A stretch of DNA of 64,000 bases from Whalleya microplaca (taxonomy: Eukaryota > Ascomycota > Sordariomycetes > Xylariales > Xylariaceae), in the NCBI GenBank assembly GCA_022497155.1, contig MU385754.1, forward strand, positions 124,001 through 188,000, given 5' to 3'. The translations under genes were made by a program, and so were the position numbers. Below are positions 60,116-64,000 of this stretch, piece by piece. The number at the start of each line of letters is the position of its first letter. Within the stretch, counting starts at the first letter, position 1. The notes below the pieces were generated by a model, which was not told the origin of the DNA, did no database searches, and worked only from the letters and a program-made list of their open reading frames with translations.

Positions 60116-61138
60116 TTAAGGCACATAAGCATCCATAACACCTACAGGCGCAGCTCCAGTCTTCGTCCCACCACCGGGAACGTATATCTTCCCATCAACA
60201 GCCACGGCATTCGTGCCATGCCGCGGCACCGCCATAGGCTCCAACGACTCCCAGCTATCACTCGCGACGTCGTAGACCTCGACCTCCTCGTACACCCCAT
60301 GTGCGCCATGTCCCGGCTTCTCGCCTCCAACGCAATGTATCTTCCCCTCCACCGCCGCACACCCCAGGCCCCCGCGCGGCGTAGGCATGGGCGTCAGGCT
60401 CCGCCATCCAGCGCCCATATCCTCTAAATCCAACGCGAACACGGACCCCTGCACTTTCCCGCGCCCGTCCGTCCGGCCTCCGAGCACGTAGAACGTGCCG
60501 TTGACTACGGCTCCGCAGACGTGCTGGCGCGGCTCCGGCAGCGGCGGGAGGTCATCGCTCCGCCACGTGTCTGAGACCGTGTCGTAGCTCGACACCGTGG
60601 CGACGGCGTCCTGAGCGCCCTCGGCAGTCTGCTGCAGATACGTCATGCCGCCCGCGAGGTACACGAGGTCGCCGTGCACGCCGACGGCGCTCGCTCCACG
60701 AGCGGTTCCCGCCGGCACCGGCGCGATGGGCGTCCAGGTGTCGTTCCAGGGGCTGTAGACGTAGCTGTGCGGCTGGGCATCCCACTGGGATTTCCCGTCG
60801 TTCAGCCCGCCGAAGACGTAGAGGTTATCGCCCACGCCGGCCGCGTTGGCGTGGTTGATGGGATGCGGGAAGGGCGCGCTAACGGCCCAGGTTTGAGAGG
60901 ACGTGTCGAAGACCTCGACTGTGTTGACCACGCGGATGTTGGAACCAGAGTCGGCGGCTATCCCGCCGAGGATGTATATCGAGGTGCCGAGGGATGCCAC
61001 TGCGTGCTCTTGTCGGGGGCCTAGGCCGATTCGGGGGAGCCGTTGCCAGTGGGAGCCCTGGGCTGAGGAGATGGTGGCTAATGTTGTCAGGAGGACTAAT
61101 GGTAAGCCCATTGGATATATTGATAAAGTTACCACCAT
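60116..61138 (-). CDS. Secreted Kelch-repeat protein
   Basis: Single exon, 340 residues. An N-terminal signal peptide (hydrophobic core LPLVLLTTLATISS, likely cut after Ala26) is followed by six Kelch blades, each with the double-Gly strand: YILGG, YVFGG, VYLAGG, FYVLGG, HCVGG, YVPGG. Intervening Trp/Tyr positions are as expected (e.g. TWAVSAPFPHP, TWTPIAPVP, WESLEPM). This should be a complete six-bladed propeller, exported or in the secretory pathway. Catalytic residues of galactose oxidase and a C-terminal extra domain are absent, so an enzymatic role is not supported; carbohydrate or protein binding is more likely. Either the Met at 61138 or the one nine codons later could start; both leave a functional signal peptide. 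The gene is GC-rich against an AT-rich background. Confidence 0.85.
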   Translation of the reverse strand: MVVTLSIYPMGLPLVLLTTLATISSAQGSHWQRLPRIGLGPRQEHAVASLGTSIYILGGIAADSGSNIRVVNTVEVFDTSSQTWAVSAPFPHPINHANAAGVGDNLYVFGGLNDGKSQWDAQPHSYVYSPWNDTWTPIAPVPAGTARGASAVGVHGDLVYLAGGMTYLQQTAEGAQDAVATVSSYDTVSDTWRSDDLPPLPEPRQHVCGAVVNGTFYVLGGRTDGRGKVQGSVFALDLEDMGAGWRSLTPMPTPRGGLGCAAVEGKIHCVGGEKPGHGAHGVYEEVEVYDVASDSWESLEPMAVPRHGTNAVAVDGKIYVPGGGTKTGAAPVGVMDAYVP

Positions 61139-62332
61139 AGTCTCAGGTTTATTGATGCTGTCAGTATTTTACGATTGACGAGTTCCACAAAGGGGTGATG
61201 ATAAACTCAATACGTCACATAAAGTTTCTAGCTATCCAACGCATTTACCCCGAGGCTTCGAGGCTGTATCTGGGAATACGAACTCTTCGCTTCATAACAG
61301 TTTGTGTTGAACTTATATGTTGTCTTTAAGCCATTAACGTTTACTTACAGACTGTCTCCTAGTCACGGATACATAAAGACCTGTATTTCCTAAAGGATCT
61401 AGGGTTTAGTCAGTGTACTGCCTGGAATATGAATGTTACACGACGGATTTACAGTCGGTGTAGATAAGTTACGCAGTTACTTTCTAAGTGACGATAGAGC
61501 CAAGGAATAGTTGACATCCAATGACGTGAGCTGCCGAGACTCCCAGGCCCATCTGATCTTTCCAACACAGCAAATCACAGCAATTCATGGCTATTGAGCT
61601 CTTCTCGTGTGGATGCTCTAAGCGGGCCATTGCAGCGGACAGAATCCTTTGCTTCCATTCCAGAAAGAATCGCAACTATGATTACCGCTCACTTGGAGGC
61701 AATCATTGACAACTGTATGATGACCGAATGCTCCATGTGGATCGGTATGGCAAACGTTTGCCTTTAGACACGAAACTCGTCTGGACATTGCATCTTGTGA
61801 TAAGCAATCTGCCTGAGACCTCACGATAACAAATTGAGTGAATTCATATAAGGCGTATGATCGATTAATGTCGAGTTTCTAACCCAATTGATTTATCTTG
61901 GAATCTCCAGCCTTGGTTCCCGATAGAGTGTGCATTCTATTCTTGGCCTCGATAAAGACTTGATTATTGTCAATTTTGGAACATTCGAGTCGAATACGTT
62001 ACTTAGAGAAGCCTACAGATGTATTCGGAGTTGAGGAAGATTACAGCCCCGGTTTCTGACCAAGTCAGCTGAAATGTCATCACGTGATTTGGCGTCGCGT
62101 CTTGATGATGTCAAGCGAGGGGGAGACGCGCCCTTTGCATGACATCGCGCCATGAGTCAGACAGCCCGATACCTTTGTGATAAATTGCAAATTTAAGACT
62201 GGAACACCTCGAATTGTCCCGGGAACTCTTCCTTCATCAACCATCAAGCGGCTTTATTTAAGCTTAAAGTCTGCTCAATTACCCACGTTGTCTTTTGGCA
62301 GCCCTAGTACACATCTCATACCCAAGCGAATC
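61139..62332. other. Divergent intergenic stretch between Kelch and alkyltransferase genes
   Basis: About 1.2 kb with no supported gene. It holds the promoters of the minus-strand Kelch gene and the plus-strand alkyltransferase gene. Open frames at 61484-61824 on the minus strand are short and featureless. Confidence 0.55.
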
Positions 62333-62818
62333 ATGGCCGTAGGATTGAAGCGCAAGCGCACTCTCGAGGATACGGCTACCCCAGAAGCTCCTCAGAAGTT
62401 GTCCAATTCCAATTCAGGACGCGATCTCTCTAAGAAATCTACACTTCTACCCCAAGACATGGAACCGCAACTTCAGCGTATCGCAGCCTCAAACCGCTCA
62501 ACCTTTGAGAAAAAAGTCTGGAGTCTCCTATGTCAAATCCCACCAGGCCATGTATCAACCTACGGACTCATGTCGGCATATCTTGGCTCGTCGCCGCGTG
62601 CAGTTGGAAACGCCCTTAGGCGAAACCCGTTCGCACCGGAAGTTCCGTGCCATCGCGTGGTGGCCACGGGTGGCTCTCTAGGTGGCTTCAAGGGAAAGTG
62701 GCCCAGAGACGGAGAGGGGATCACGATTGATGAGAAGAAGATGCTATTGCGGAGAGAGGGGGTCAAGATCGATGGAAAGGGGCGAGTACTTGGGACTCCG
62801 TGGGCTCAATTCGCGTAG
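62333..62818 (+). CDS. MGT1: O6-alkylguanine-DNA alkyltransferase (MGMT/Ogt family)
   Basis: Single exon, 161 residues from the first in-frame ATG at 62333; the frame stays open 156 bases upstream but without ATG. The DNA-binding/active-site domain occupies about residues 60-150: TFEKKVWSLLCQIPPGHVST, YLGSSPRAVGNALRRNPF, then PCHRVVATGGSLGGFKG, with acceptor Cys106 in PCHRV. The enzyme transfers alkyl groups from O6-guanine to this Cys in a suicide reaction. The Cys distinguishes it from alkyltransferase-like proteins, which have Trp there. The N-terminal ribonuclease-like domain of longer homologues is absent, replaced by a Lys/Arg-rich start (LKRKRTLED) that may serve as a nuclear signal. 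The short form resembles other ascomycete MGMTs. No damage is seen. Confidence 0.9.
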   Translation: MAVGLKRKRTLEDTATPEAPQKLSNSNSGRDLSKKSTLLPQDMEPQLQRIAASNRSTFEKKVWSLLCQIPPGHVSTYGLMSAYLGSSPRAVGNALRRNPFAPEVPCHRVVATGGSLGGFKGKWPRDGEGITIDEKKMLLRREGVKIDGKGRVLGTPWAQFA

Positions 62819-63206
62819 GTGGACGGAAATCTAGCGTGAGGTTGGCTGCTGAGAATGAGTAAGCGATATATATATGAAATATATGTTCGTTCGGATGGGA
62901 AAAAATTTAGTACATCGGTCTCGTGTCGCGGTGGTCTAGAATGGTCGGAGCGGGATAGTCATGAGAAACCCGGGTATCTATTTCAACTCACAGACTCGTC
63001 TGATGTTTAAGATAAGGTCTCCAGAGCGAATCGTTTCGGGGCTTGGAAGATTTGTCATGAACCAAAAGTTTTTCCAATCTTCTAAGAACTTCCAACGTGT
63101 CCTCTCATTTCCTCCATTCCACGCCGTGAAATTCTGAGAACGAAGTCGAAACAAGAAAGAATCGAAATCGACCCGTACACGACCTTTGCGCTATTACTGT
63201 CTCATA
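62819..63206. other. Intergenic stretch between alkyltransferase and small membrane protein genes
   Basis: 388 bases, no gene. It should contain the 3' end of the alkyltransferase transcript and the promoter of the next plus-strand gene. Confidence 0.6.
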
Positions 63207-63539
63207 ATGGCGTTCAACATATTGAAAGCGATTTCTTCACAATTACTCGAATTAGTGATCAACATGGTAATCAACTTTTTCGCCACACTATTCGCGAAAA
63301 TAATCGTATACGGGATCTGGGAGTTGGCGTCGTTCCTCTTGAAATTAGTCTGGACCAAGATGGTTGAATACTACAACTCTGCTCCGGCAGCAAACAACCC
63401 TCATAATCGAAATATACACGGCGATAGGCGGGTCTTCAGAAACGTTACGGTGCGGCACGGGAATCACTACGTCCAACTCGATACGGGGAGGGTTATCGAC
63501 GTCAATAATGGGCCTGTATACCAGGGGAGATATGGCTAA
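63207..63539 (+). CDS. Small membrane-associated protein of unknown function
   Basis: Single-exon frame of 110 residues from ATG 63207. The first half is strongly hydrophobic (about residues 4-54, ELVINMVINFFATLFAKIIV then ELASFLLKLVW), enough for one long or two short membrane segments. The second half is hydrophilic and Asn/Arg/His-rich (AANNPHNRNIHGDRRVF, VTVRHGNHYVQL) ending in VYQGRYG. No family is recognised. It resembles a tail-out single-pass protein, but topology is a guess. The ATG was preferred to the frame's upstream TTG. Expression is unproven; composition and lack of stops are moderate support. Confidence 0.5.
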   Translation: MAFNILKAISSQLLELVINMVINFFATLFAKIIVYGIWELASFLLKLVWTKMVEYYNSAPAANNPHNRNIHGDRRVFRNVTVRHGNHYVQLDTGRVIDVNNGPVYQGRYG

Positions 63540-64000
63540 TTGGAATTGTTGTGGTGGCTTTCCTGTTCTGGATTTCGAAGGGATGTTCATATGCAACTCA
63601 GGACTCGGGTGCTTACTAGAACACGCCTGCGGTCGTCGAAGCTGACCCCATCCCGGTCAGAGCATCACCGAACCGAAACCAGAGACTACAGAGAACGACA
63701 GCCGGCCGACGCAAATGGATCTGTGGATGGATTGATGGACCTCAAGTGTGCCGGTTGAAGCCATATGAAAGAGGGGTGGAATCATTGCCTTTAGAATGCT
63801 TATTACATTGCCATAATCAACGTTGAGTTTTCCAAAGCTGCTATTCCAGTCTAACTCGATACTTGAAATGATTAAAGACCTATATGTGAAGCAAATTCCA
63901 CTCGCTTGCCTAATTCGTGTTATCAAATATACACAGCTAAAAGCAAAGCCATAGCCACCGCTAACATATCCTCGCTCGCAGTCCTGATCACAGGCCTAAC
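63540..64000. other. Window end, no gene seen
   Basis: About 460 bases with only short overlapping frames. The 3' end of the preceding gene lies here. Confidence 0.5.

Noticed and set aside
1..64000. CRISPR arrays, bacterial operons, ribosome binding sites, tRNA or rRNA genes
   Set aside because: The window is fungal nuclear DNA. I looked for A/B-box and tRNA-like cloverleaf patterns by eye and found none convincing; a tRNA scan would be decisive.

Overview
This window looks like nuclear DNA of a filamentous ascomycete (Pezizomycotina, probably Sordariomycetes). The signs are short introns (about 60-180 bp) with GT..AG borders and CTAAC/CTGAC-type branch sites, moderately GC-rich coding blocks separated by long gene-poor spacers, a CAP20/perilipin-type gene, and two AT-rich blocks whose decay is almost purely C-to-T/G-to-A, as repeat-induced point mutation (RIP) produces. 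All homologies were recognised by reading the sequence. No database search was run.

Layout. 0-5 kb: a CAP20/MPL1-type perilipin and a spindle-pole-body protein of the SnaD type. 5-15 kb: a gene-poor stretch holding a PhzF-family isomerase, a BTB-domain protein and a broken zinc alcohol dehydrogenase. 15-34 kb: an almost gene-free repeat landscape. Its core, 19885-30064, is a RIP-degraded pogo/Fot1-type DNA transposon with 89-bp terminal inverted repeats and TA target duplication. This element is itself interrupted by an 8.2-kb RIP-degraded Ty3/gypsy LTR retrotransposon lying on the minus strand. 34-43 kb: a long Lte1-like guanine nucleotide exchange factor and a cytochrome P450. 45-54 kb: a dense housekeeping cluster of cytosolic 40S protein S0 (uS2), mitochondrial uS15, V-ATPase subunit d, NOP58 and a Hub1/UBL5-like protein. 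54-64 kb: an F-box pseudogene, a second AT-rich TIR element (58047-59374) that carries an un-mutated solo LTR, a small 69-aa two-exon gene, a secreted Kelch protein, an O6-alkylguanine-DNA alkyltransferase and a small membrane-associated protein.

How genes relate. The 45-54 kb block is arranged as divergent pairs: uS2 with mitochondrial uS15, and VMA6 with NOP58. Each pair shares a promoter of about 0.55 kb, and most of the block serves ribosome production, rRNA modification, splicing or organelle function. No secondary-metabolite cluster is evident around the P450. The most notable structures are the nested transposons (removing the inner element and one 5-bp duplication copy gives a frame-consistent 534-codon transposase), the relative dating given by the un-RIPped solo LTR inside AT-rich DNA, and a Hub1 domain attached to a long Arg/Asp-rich N-terminus.
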